Assembly: GCA_014529385.2 (NCBI GenBank)
Contig: CM043964.1
Span: forward strand, 138,284,529 to 138,348,528
From: Adiantum capillus-veneris
Lineage: Eukaryota; Streptophyta; Polypodiopsida; Polypodiales; Pteridaceae
Direction of reading: 5' to 3'
DNA length: 64,000 bases
The number at the start of each line of letters is the position of its first letter. The first letter of the stretch is position 1. Positions 23,632 to 34,135 of this stretch are shown piece after piece. A model generated the notes under the pieces. It saw only the letters and a program-made list of their open reading frames with translations. It searched no databases and was not told the origin of the DNA. Position numbers and translations under genes: made by a program.

Positions 23632-25879
23632 TGTACATGTGCTCGTGAATGTAGGCTAAGGTGGAAGCTAATAGAGGAGTAGGGAAAGCCCCAGGGTGCA
23701 GTGAAGGTGAGGGTTATTAGTTAGGCAAAAAAATGAGAGAGAGAGAATCTTTAAAATTTGTTTAGTATCTAGCTCTTGTAATTGAGAGAGACAGGTAATG
23801 AGGGCGTTGAGAAAAGGGAGAATGAGGGTTTGAGAAGCACCATGTGTCAGATGCCTAATTGTTGAGCAATATTATATTTTAAAATTCACAAAAGGGTAAC
23901 GTTCCTTGAGATGGTGTCTATCCATCTCTAAGAATCTTAAAATTGTTAAAATCCTAATTGTCAAAAAGTTTGCTTCCACCCCTTGTTAGAGGGACGACCT
24001 TGCATCCTTGGCTAAGTTCTCCAACAACAACCAACTACAAAAAGTGCATGTGGGAGTTCATTTTAGAGGCGTCGAACTGTGACAGACCGCGTCTAAGTTG
24101 TAGGTTTAACCACCTCGGCTAACCCCATTCACCGCAAAAAATACATAGCTTTTGTTTTCAAGTCTAGTGTGACAACAATGTTAATGGCCATTTGCAAAAG
24201 GAGGGTGGGATAGGTGTCCTAGTGTGACAAGGAACATAGAAACCATTCTAAAATACGAAAGTGAATGGACCCTTTTTTTCTAAAATTCTTGGATGTGTAT
24301 AGAAATTAAAAATAAAGAAGTGAGACTCTAAGAGGGGTCCAATGTATTTTAACCGATTGAAATTATAAATTCCCGCGACTAGATTTTGAGCTAGCCTTTA
24401 AGAAAAATGAGAAATTTGCACAAGTTTAGTGTAAGTACCAGCAAAAGCTTTAAATTTTGACCTAAAAATCGAGAGAAATCCACGTTTACCATCTTCACCG
24501 GTTTTCAGGGAAAATGAATTTTTCTTGCCCTACTCTCTCCCTCTCTCTTTTTGTGGTAGAAAAAAAAATCTTCCTCAAAGGGTGTGCCCGACGTGCGGCG
24601 CCACTGTTGAGGGAGAAAAATTTTTCACACACATTGAAGAGCTTTAAAAAAGAAAAGTGTATTCACTTTTGCATTTAGTACAAAAAGAGACAAATAAAAG
24701 AAAACTCTATTCACTTCGTATTCATGGACTCTCTCTAGGTTCGTTCAAAGCCTCGCATCAAGCATTGACTTGGACATGTAGACCACCACCATTGAACCCA
24801 CGATGTCACAGTCAGAAACAAGGTGACGACTTAAGCTAGGCCACCTTGAGGATGTTACTGTTGTCTTTGCCAACCCCTCCATACAACAAGAAAGGTTTTA
24901 TTGCTCCCCTATCATTTGTGGTAACACTTGGCACGCTATGGCACGATAGCGTCTCTATTGTCCCCACCACACATCCAACCCTACCGCTCCAACCATAAGC
25001 CCTTCCATGCTCAAATGCCTCCACCTTCTACTTTTTGGTTTCAATTCATCCCTTTGCTTTTAGTTTTTTTTCCAAATGGTATCGATTAAGATACCCTTCA
25101 TGAGCTCGTCTGGCACACCTACTGCACTATACAAACTAGCAAACTAGGTGGTGCCAATTTTGCATTCATTTATTTCAACCAAAATCTTGGGAGATGCTTC
25201 CATAGCTTTGAAGGGTAAAAAGGAGGGACTGGGCACGTGTAGGAAAGGAAAAGAAGTAGAGGGAAAAGTAAAAGGCAAGTTCTTTTTGTTTTGTTTAGTG
25301 TAGCCGTGGGAGAGAAATTGAAGTATTTGATTTTGAAGAATCTTGGCAGATTTTTGGACTCGCAGATATTTGTGTCTACTGCACGAGAGAGGGATTTACC
25401 AAAGCTTGGATCACACGTGTGTGTGTTTTGGCTTGCACGTAGATAATTCACACGAAAAGGAGGTGATGGTGAAGTGGGCAAGACAAGGGGGGCTCGAGGG
25501 TCATGGGAAATGGTCAGTGAGGATAGCTGTTGGAGCTCAAAGTGTGTGTGGCTGCTTGTTGATGATCGTCAAAGCTAGCACGATGCAACTTTGGTTCGCA
25601 TTATTGTTCATTACGAGCACCAGTGATGACATCATTGAAAAGCTCAAGAGAATCGAAGCCGCCTCCAAGATGGCAGTTCAACTCTAGTAATGATGATGGT
25701 GTGCTGTCAGCTAGAGTTGCATGGTGTCTTGCCTTGCAAGAGCTACAAATAGGAGTGAAGGGAGGCGGGTATGTGCAACAAGGAAAGAGAAAGGGGGACG
25801 ACCATAGAGAGGTTAATTCTTTTTGTTGTGTACTCAATGAGAAAAATAGTTTTCAATGAGAAGACATAGTTTTTTTAAT
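23628..25879. other. non-coding stretch
   Basis: No convincing gene. The longest forward frame (25343-25687, 114 codons) has no recognisable motif. CTCAAAGGGTGTGCCCGACG near 24576 loosely recalls the hairpin element at 25880 but is not paired. Confidence 0.45.
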
Positions 25880-26067
25880 AAAAGAAAGCCTCTCTAAAAG
25901 GACTACAACAAGAGAGTTTTTTAAAAAAACAAAAAGCTTCTCTAAAGATCTGCGCCGGCGCAGATCCTTTAGGGAAGCTTTTTGCGCAGATCCTTTAGGG
26001 AAGCTTTTTGTTTTTTTTAAACTCTCTCCTGTTTAAGTCCTTTAGGACTTCAATGAGGCTTTCTTTT
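25880..26067. repeat. fold-back element with 20-bp perfect palindromic centre
   Basis: The left arm (25880-25956) and the right arm (25957-26067) are inverted copies that meet at a perfect palindrome, GATCTGCGCCGGCGCAGATC (25947-25966). The right arm carries an extra copy of the GCGCAGATCCTTTAGGGAAGC unit, so it is longer. The outer arms pair imperfectly (AAAGAAAGCCTC with GAGGCTTTCTTT). No coding capacity. It resembles the hairpin family at 29.1-30.3 kb in having a CTGCG/CGCAG centre. Confidence 0.75.
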
Positions 26068-26959
26068 AGGAAAAAACTACCTTCCCTTTCTTGTATAGTG
26101 AATACAGAAAGTGAGTGGGGTCACACAATGTTTTCATTGTTGCGAATCTCAGGAGATACCAATCTTGTGAATGTATAAGAAAGTGGGAGATGCCAGATGG
26201 TGGGTGAGGTGAGGAGGGGAGAGAGTGGCAGGTATAGGTGGCTACACGAGGCATGAGGGAGAAGCACATCAAGTGCATGCACTCGTTTTGCTACCCTTGC
26301 TAGATGTCATAAGGTAAGCAGAGGCACCAAGGGACACGGGAGGGTCGCTAGGTGTGGATGCGAGATAGGCGAGAGGGGAGGGCAATTTTTATTAACATCT
26401 ATTTGCTTGTATATTGTGGAGAGATTGAAGCGATTGGAGATTTGGTTAGAGGATAGAGCCATTTTCTCAATGGAGGAGGGTTTAGTATTTAAGTTATTCA
26501 TTAAGGATTTGCGCTCCATCACGGGAAATAGAGATGGAATCTAGTGGAGATTCCACCTGATGGAAATGAAATGGCTAAAAGCGCGATGAGTTTTTCTTTT
26601 TTAATGCAATTTATCATATAGTCAACCCAAAGCCCTTTGCGGTGACGTGGCTCATGGCAATAACTCAGAGTGAAGTGGGACATTTCAACTCAAATTGCCG
26701 TGCATGTATGGGAGTTTTGATGTAGCTCTGAGAGAGGCCACTGCTAGAAGGAATCTAGTGAGATTTTGTGTAGCAAGAGTGAGTGGAGCGAGTAGAGCGA
26801 ATATAGTTTCTTTTAACTATCTCTCTCTCTCTCTTTGTACTCAAATGCAAAAAGAGTACACTTTTCTTTTTTAAAGCTCTTCCGTGTGTTATAAAAAATT
26901 AGTTCCCTCAAAGAGTCTGCGTTGGTTATGATCCTTCAAGGGAATTTTTTTACTATACA

Positions 26960-26960
<1 letters not shown>
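26068..26960. other. non-coding stretch
   Basis: No gene or repeat structure seen apart from a short (CT)n at 26820-26835. Confidence 0.5.

Positions 26961-27042
<82 letters not shown>
26961..27042 (+). repeat. compound (TG)24-(AG)17 microsatellite
   Basis: TG repeats pass directly into AG repeats at 27008. Confidence 0.95.
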
Positions 27043-27047
<5 letters not shown>

Positions 27048-27112
27048 GACGAAACGATTGCATCTACTGTCAATAAAAATTTGTGATTATAAATTTTGAT
27101 TCTCACATGGTC

Positions 27113-27345
27113 TTCCACCAATAGTAGCCCACGACTAGCAAGGCCTAACAGTGTTACACACACAACAACAATCTTGCCTTACCTCTCTAGTAAGGCCACA
27201 CGTAGTTGGTGGAATACTTTCCACCACCAATAGTAGCCCACGACTAGCAAGGCCTGACAGTGTTACACACACAACAACAATCTTGCCTTACCTCTCTAGT
27301 AAGGCCACACATAGTGGGTGGAACACTTTCCACCACCTACTCATC
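27113..27345. repeat. 109-bp tandem duplication
   Basis: Two adjacent units starting TTCCACCA.CAATAGTAGCC (period 109 bp) with few differences, plus the beginning of a third at about 27330. Confidence 0.85.
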
Positions 27346-27522
27346 ACAGGTTTTCTAGAAGCAAGCTGAGAGAGGGATAGAGAGAGAGACAGAGAGAGAG
27401 AGAGCTGCCTCTCAAAAAAAGAAAATATATAGCCGTTTCCCCCAACCATCTTTGCACTTGAGGATTGTGGTCGCATGCAAATAGAGGGTCTGGACTCTGG
27501 AGTGTTTGTTTATTGCATGCAC

Positions 27523-27525
<3 letters not shown>

Positions 27526-27559
<34 letters not shown>
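27526..27559 (+). repeat. (GA)17 microsatellite
   Basis: A pure dinucleotide run followed by GGGG. Confidence 0.9.
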
Positions 27560-27561
<2 letters not shown>

Positions 27562-27896
27562 AAAAAAATCTTAATGGATTTTTTAAAGATTCTCCCTTTC
27601 AAGAAAGGCAGGGAGACAAGCATACCGTAGTCGATGCAACAACACAAACTTCTTGCCTACAACAGTTCACCTTCAATTTTGTCTTCTGGGATCTTGATAG
27701 ATAAACTCAACAAGGATACTAATACTGGTAACAACAAATAGGTGATATTATCAATTTGCAACACCCTAAAATATACACGATATTTGGCTAATAAGGTTGC
27801 CCCATGAGCAAAGAGTTGAAAAATACTAAAGTCTTGTTATTAAGCAAATAGTTGAAGGATACTCAAATATAGTGCAAAAGTAAAGGGAAGGGGGTT

Positions 27897-27932
<36 letters not shown>

Positions 27933-28742
27933 GTAGAATATTGATGCACAGGAAGGCTTGCTGATAGCATGTCAGTAATGCTAGACCACTGTTCAGAAAA
28001 AATGATTTTCACAAATTTAGAAAATTCCTTTGGGTAATGGAAAAGCTACGAGGTTTCTTTTACTTGCTAGCAAACAATAAAATAAAGAACAAGCTAAAGA
28101 GTTATCCAATGCTAGGCTTGCTAGCACCTAACTCCTGCTTAGCATATCCATTCTTATATTTAACCTCCATCTTTAGGAAGGTATAGGGCCAATTTATTTA
28201 GTCTCTCAAGTGAAGAAATTAGTGACTTACATAAATGAGTGACTTACAAGAACTCTTGGCTATGTGTGTTTCGATAAAGTGTCTCTTAATAACTCGCTCG
28301 ATTTTATTATCACTTGGAAAAGTTCGCTCGGAGCTTGGGATTCCTCTCGAAATGAGAGTGTGGTGAGATTGAAGGCTTATTTGATTTAAATAATTGGAGT
28401 GAAAGGCTTAAGCTATACTCTGTGTAGAAGTAACACTGTGGAATAGAGAAATAGCACTGGCGAGGTCAAGGTAGGCTAGCCATGACGAGGGCAAGCTCAG
28501 GAGTCTGTGACGAGGGCGAGCAGGAAACCGGATGGCATGACAAGGGCGAGCTCAAGAGTCAATGACGAGGGCGAACAGGAAACCGGTTGGCTGGGACAGC
28601 GTTGTGGCTTGATGCTTGCTAGGGTGGTGCTCGCTAGACCTGGACCCCCCCCGCAAGGCAGCCCCTTGCCCAGGGGGAGGTTGGATGAAGTAGGAGGAGA
28701 AGGCGGTTTCCACTAGGGTTGCCGAGAGAGAGCTAGTGGTTG

Positions 28743-28744
<2 letters not shown>
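27560..28744. other. non-coding stretch with poly-G run and short tandem repeat
   Basis: A G run of about 33 bases lies at 27899-27931. At about 28475-28585 a unit with ATGACGAGGGC, CAAGAGTC and CAGGAAACCGG occurs twice at a period of about 55-65 bp. No gene seen. Confidence 0.6.

Positions 28745-28829
<85 letters not shown>
28745..28829 (+). repeat. (GA)42 microsatellite
   Basis: A long pure GA run. Confidence 0.95.
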
Positions 28830-28835
<6 letters not shown>

Positions 28836-29094
28836 ATTATCAATATGGACGTGACAAAGAATGCATTGTCACTATGATGTAAGCACCTTGAGGCCTTATG
28901 CAAGACCTTCACATTGGTGAGAGATGCAGATACACAAACAGTTTTTTCTTTCATGGTCTGTTGTCCCTTGTCAAGGTGATGCTTCATTAACCCCCCTCAA
29001 GATTTGCCTCTACAATCTCATCAAAGTGCAACTTTGAACATGGCCTGTAGGGCCTATTAGTTCATAGAGAATTGAGAATGATCCAAATAAATTT

Positions 29095-29370
29095 GCAAAA
29101 AAGCAGGGCCATGAGCCTCCTATCCATCTGTGCACGTGGACAAGCAGGGGGCTCTTGCCTTCTTTTATTTTTTCCACACTTGCATTGAATTTGTTCCTCA
29201 TCTTAAGAGCCACCTACCAACAAGTGCAGAGAGAAGGTTTTGTGCCACATGAAGTCTCGTGGGGGTTCAAATTGAGAAGAAAAAAGAGGGGCAAAAGCTC
29301 CTTGGTCATCCACCTACACGCAGATGATCAGGGATCTCATGTCCCTCTTTTTATTGTGAACCAAGAGCTT
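29095..29370. repeat. two imperfect hairpins of the fold-back family
   Basis: Hairpin 1 (about 29095-29175): GCAGGGCCATGAGCCTCC against AGGGGGCTCTTGCC, centre CTGTGCACGTGG. Hairpin 2 (about 29275-29360): AAAAAGAGGGGCAAAAGC against GTCCCTCTTTTTATT, centre CTACACGCAGATGATC. Both share the GAGCCCC-type arm and the CGCAGATGATC motif with the perfect hairpin at 29474. Confidence 0.55.
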
Positions 29371-29473
29371 ATGTTTTTTAGTAATTCATGACCTACAGTT
29401 TTATTTGATGCTGCCAAACAACAAGACTTTACTTACATCATCTTTATGAGATGAGCTAAGAGTGTAGGCTCTT

Positions 29474-29600
29474 CCCATGCTAGAGATCATGACTAGAAAG
29501 AAAATGGGGGCCAAGAGCCCCATGATCATCTGCGCTGCACGCAGATGATCATGGGGCTCTTGGCCCCCATTTTCTTTCTAGTCATGATCTCTAGCATGGG
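29474..29600. repeat. perfect hairpin, 61-bp stem, 5-base loop
   Basis: Bases 29474-29534 are the exact reverse complement of 29540-29600; I found no mismatch reading base by base. The loop is CTGCA. The outer end begins CCCATGCTAGAG, and the stem carries GGGGGCCAAGAGCCCC. A transcript through it would form an uninterrupted double strand, as inverted-repeat small-RNA loci do. A degraded copy of the right arm alone follows at about 29648-29698. Confidence 0.9.
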
Positions 29601-29877
29601 GATAGTTTCCATTTGGGATTCTCAAACATGTGCACACGAATGAGGGTGAGCCTCTTGGCCCCCCTTTTTTCTTTCTAGTATAAGTTATAGCATGGGAAAA
29701 AAATCCGTTTGAGGTTAAATGAAATTTGATTGCATTTAGAGATACCTATGCTTGCATCTTGACAGCATATGGCATTAGGCAAGATTTGGATATGAGCATA
29801 AGAATTCAAGATGCCATTCCTTGGACAATTTGTACGCCAAATGTGGTGGACAATGGGACCCCACTCTTATAAATGAT

Positions 29878-29997
29878 GATGATACTTGATCTGGAAAAAA
29901 AAGGGGGGTTGGGGCTCCCCCATTGTCCACGCGCGCAGATGATGAGGGAGTTCCAACCCCACTTTTGTTTCAAACTTTTTTCACATCAAGTATCATC
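29878..29997. repeat. imperfect hairpin of the same family
   Basis: The outer arms GATGATACTTGAT and ATCAAGTATCATC pair exactly. The inner arms GGGGGTTGGGGCTCCC and GGAGTTCCAACCCC pair with gaps. The centre is CCACGCGCGCAGATGATG. Confidence 0.7.
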
Positions 29998-30180
29998 AAC
30001 GCATGAAGCAACAAAGCTTTGAGCTGTTTATAATTGAGAGCAATCACCTACTCATGCATACATTGTACTTGGTCCTTCTTGACTTAACATGTATGCCAAA
30101 TGCAATCACCTATGCTTGCATACACATATGCTTGCCATATGACATAAAAATACACACTTTCCATATGACCTTGCTCTTAT

Positions 30181-30274
30181 AGATGATCATAAAAAAGGGG
30201 GTGCTAGAGCCCCCCCATTGTTTGCATGCACAGACAATGGTGGGGCTCCAGTCCCTCTTCTTTTCTAGATCAGG
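30181..30274. repeat. imperfect hairpin of the same family
   Basis: AGATGATCATAAAAAAGGGG against CCCTCTTCTTTTCTAGATCA with AGAGCCCCCCCATTGT against ACAATGGTGGGGCTCC, centre GCATGCAC. Sequence between this and the preceding hairpin also repeats (CAATCACCTATGCTTGCATAC at about 30108 and 30391), so a larger unit seems to have been duplicated. Confidence 0.65.
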
Positions 30275-30446
30275 ATCATGATCGAGCGATGCAAAGATAC
30301 TCTGGGTAGTTTTGAATTGACAGCAATCAGTTGTGTCGCTTGTGTTTGTGTGCTTGGTGTTGCATCATTCAACATGTGTACCATCAAATGCAATCACCTA
30401 TGCTTGCATACACCTACGCATGCCATGTGTTTCCCCTTGGTGACTG

Positions 30447-30469
30447 CACGCACACACACACACACACAC

Positions 30470-30564
<95 letters not shown>
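30447..30564 (+). repeat. compound (CA)12-(GA)46 microsatellite
   Basis: CA repeats pass into a long GA run. Open frames across it are translated repeats. Confidence 0.95.
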
Positions 30565-30567
<3 letters not shown>

Positions 30568-31394
30568 TCTACCTACACACTCACCATCTTCAACATTTGT
30601 TCCACCTAGAGCCATCACTCTGATCCCTTCCAGCCCTAGCTTCATGATCGTCTCCGACATGGATCATATGTTTTAGACCACCATGATGAGGACACCACTT
30701 CCATACTAAATGCATTGCAAGTTGCGAACTACTATCATGCCTCTCTACTGCTTTTTTCCACCTGAAGGTCCCCTACTCTTTACACGCAGCTCAAAAAGGC
30801 AAAACCCTTGCTCACTTGATCCCAACATATCTGTTATGTAGGTAGGCATAGAGGTCATGTATGGTGATAGCAGGATCCTTGATCAAGGCTCAGAGCATGA
30901 GCTTTATATTTAGAGGTGGAACCGCAACATTGTTGTGTAGGTTGTGTCTAGATTTCCTCAACTATGAATTCAAGTGGAATCAGAGAAAAGGCCACACAAA
31001 GTTAGTTGCTATGTAGAGAAAGAGCATGCAGATGAAGTGAAATGAGTGCAAATTTGAGGCGCATGGGCTGATTGTGAAGCTAATTTACACTGGAGGGTTG
31101 ATTTGGACAACCGTCCTGAAGGTGATGGAAAAGGCGAGGCATTACCTTCTGTGTAAATTTAAAGCAGATGGGAGGTTGCCATACTAGTTTATGGAGACTC
31201 CCATATGTCATATAGTTTGTGGAGAATCTAGTAATGATGTAGAGCTTTTCAGCATCCTTGATGTATATGGACAATTCTTGGTTTAAACCATGAAAGCTCT
31301 ATGCAAATTCTTTGAAGATCGTGGAGTGCATTAAGTTTACCTATTGTGCTTATTTTTGCTTATGAATGGTTAGAAGATGGAGTGTGTCTATTTT

Positions 31395-31438
<44 letters not shown>

Positions 31439-31727
31439 TTAGTTTAAAACTTGCAGCATGCGATTCCAACTCAATGTTATAAGTAAATCTTAAACCCTTG
31501 CAGTCACCTCCTCCATAGTGCAGTTGGAAATTTGCCAAACACTGTGTGTGAGCCACAAATGGCTTCAAGCACACAACTAGATTGTCCTAGCAAGCTCAAA
31601 GGGGTAATGGTGTGTCACTCACCGCTCAATGATTTTTGTCGTGAAGGATCCTGTGCTGCATAGAAGAAGGAGCTGTCGTCGCCGATGCGCTCTACCGCCT
31701 CGCCGTTGCCGATGCTGCCACAATGCT

Positions 31728-31769
<42 letters not shown>

Positions 31770-32762
31770 CACACACACACACACATGAGTGAGCACATGA
31801 AGGAGGAGAAGATAGAGGTAGAGCAAGAGCACTTCTTTAGCATGCACCTCAAAGAATGAGGATTTTAGGTCAAAATAGACTTTTTATAAGATTTTGACCC
31901 ATTCATACATGGGCGTCCACAGTGGTCGGCCATTGCAAAAATACTGTAAAAATAAGGTAAGTGATGCGACTCTCATCGGTGATCACCTACACACCTATAG
32001 GACCAACAAGCCTAGTCCATGACTCAAATAAGTGATAAGGCATCCATCAAAGGTGATAGGGTGTCCGTAAGGGTTAACATGCCCCCCTTCTTGATGTAGA
32101 TTCCGTCCTCAAAAGCTAGCGAGTAAAGCCCGTTCGTCAAGGTGGAAGAGCATCTGAGTTTGTACTCTTTAGCTTTCTTCAAACACTGCAAAATCAACCA
32201 AAAATTGTACAGTAATTGTATCCCATATATATAATTAAAAAGCATATGCAGTGAGTAAGTAGGCACACAAATTGATAAGTAATAGAATATTAAACAATTT
32301 TTCATCAGTAAACATTAAATTGTAATATAATTAAGCGCATAAGCAATTTTAAACGTCAAAAAATAAACAAGTCTGGGGTCGTTAATTTAAAGGTCGAGAG
32401 GCATGAGAGGTCAACTATTAATACCATGGAAAAGCTTCTCAATTTTCTCTGGTCAATTAAGTTGTTTAATCGCGAGAGCAAAGTATTTCATGTCCGAGGA
32501 TTGACTAGAGGCTATACCTAGAAGACCTTCTAGTTAAGCTATGATAAAAGGAATTGTTTATGAAATCATCGCCTGAATTATTCCCTTTGTTTGACCCCCC
32601 AAATTTTTTTCACATTGATTCAATTTTTGAGGTGTGTGCTTATTTTGTATGCCTTGGGCTTTTTCCTTTTCAAGGAAAAGCACCCACAGTGGGAATCTCT
32701 AGGACTCTAGTACCATAGGCAATACATGTGAGTGAAGTAACGAATTAAGAATATACATTGTT
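30565..32762. other. non-coding stretch with two microsatellites
   Basis: A (CA)n lies at 31396-31434 and a (CT)18-(CA)8 compound at 31731-31785. No coding sequence supported; AT-rich from about 32200. Confidence 0.5.
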
Positions 32763-33677
32763 CTTGGAGGTCTTACTTGTCCACAAAGTGATGCAAAAGC
32801 TGGACAATATAGTGATGCCGATTTGTGACTTGGAGTTGGACTGGAATTCTTGGAAATGGCCCGGAAGCAGTCTCTTATGGAAACCCCATCCTAAAGACAT
32901 TTATCATACAATGATGCATAAGAAAAATTGCTCTAGCCCCCTTAACAAGATATGGAAAAAACAATGGCCGGAGGAAAGGTGGGAGCAAGTAATAGAGACA
33001 ATCTGGAAGCCTAAGGTTCCGCAGCACATGAAGATATTTTTATGGAAGGTAATCTGGGGTTCTCTACCAACGTGGGTGAAAATTCAGGAGAGAGGGATTG
33101 GGTCAGATTGATGCTTGGGGTGCAGGCTCGCTAGTGAAGATCTAGCCCACCTCTTTATGGATTGCCCAACTATAAGGCCTAGCAGGGAAAATATGCAAGT
33201 GGGTCCAAAGAACATGGAAAATTGGTTTCTTCAAGACTGATCTATTCCTTGGAGGGAAGAATTCAGGTAGTCATGTCCTCCTCATCAGCACTCAAATCAT
33301 CCGATACTTCTTCTTACATAATGTATGGCAAACAAGGAACTGTCGTGTGTTTGAAGGAGGTTTCGAGGTGGCAAGCTTCGCAGAAATTATACAAGAGAGC
33401 AAAGAGCTAATATGGACACTCGGACGCAAGCAACACTCTGAGGATTGGTCTAGGATTACTTGTGCCTTGTTGTCAGCAGTTGGCATGCCTAGGACAGGGG
33501 AAAATACTAGCCATCGATAATTAAAAGATATCAGAAGAACCCTGATAGCCGTTGTGATTTTCGTCCCTGTTTGATGTCATGGCTCAACACGAGCATGTCA
33601 AGATCTTGTAATTTTTTAGGTTGATCAATATAATTCACTCACAATTGTGAGTTTTGCAAAAACATATATATATATAT
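32763..33677 (+). mobile_element. 5'-truncated LINE copy with 12-bp target duplication
   Basis: This repeats 1003-1950 of the first LINE: the frame 32763-33111 with IWKKQWPEERWEQV and FLWKVIWGSLPTWVKIQERG, then further pieces of the zf-RVT-like end (SSSALKSS, FEGGFEVASF) in shifted frames. It ends in GAGTTTTGCAAAAA and a TA run. The 12 bases ATATACATTGTT stand immediately before it (32751-32762) and after it (33678-33689), the direct repeat expected from target-primed insertion. Truncation at the 5' end is typical of LINEs. It has at least two frameshifts and is inactive. Confidence 0.85.
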
Positions 33678-33743
33678 ATATACATTGTTGACACTTTTTT
33701 TTCAATTGCCTTTCAATTTTGTAAATGGGGTCATATAGACACT

Positions 33744-34135
33744 TGTTGGGGTTCTTCAACACACACAGAACTTAGGTGTTGACAACATGTCACACACACT
33801 AAAGACAGAGTTAAACAAAGGCAAACACATTCAACTCATCAGCATTTCAACATTCACCAAATTCCAACACAGCAGACTGAAGAACAAGCATGAATCATAG
33901 AGCAAAAGACTACACAGTTGATTCATCTTGGTCCAAAGATAACTTCCATTTCAGCCAAAATTACCTTCTCGCGTGAACCAGCACGACCTTTGAATAGGAA
34001 CTTCTGGCAGTTATAACAGTTACATCCGATTTACCAAAATCCGACTTATCAAGACTCCGACTTACTAAGATCCGACTAACTAAGAGTTGATTGACTAAAC
34101 ATAAGTACAAGTACTGATCTGGTGCAGGGTTAACA
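33744..34135 (-). repeat. gypsy 3' LTR
   Basis: Forward strand begins TGTTGGGGTT and ends GGTTAACA. It includes four tandem units of about 15 bp with the core TCCGACTTA (about 34026-34085). Adjoining it inside the element (34162-34176) lies one more copy of that core. Confidence 0.93.

Noticed and set aside
16627-27345. Tandem duplications as a CRISPR-like array
   Set aside because: Only two copies each, no regular spacers, and the context is a plant nuclear genome.
29474-29600. Perfect hairpin as a microRNA gene
   Set aside because: Plant microRNA stems carry mismatches and limited length. A 61-bp perfect stem fits a small-RNA-producing inverted repeat better, and no expression data are available.
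30278-30676. 132-codon frame across the (CA)n-(GA)n tract
   Set aside because: Half of it is Arg-Glu repeat from the microsatellite.
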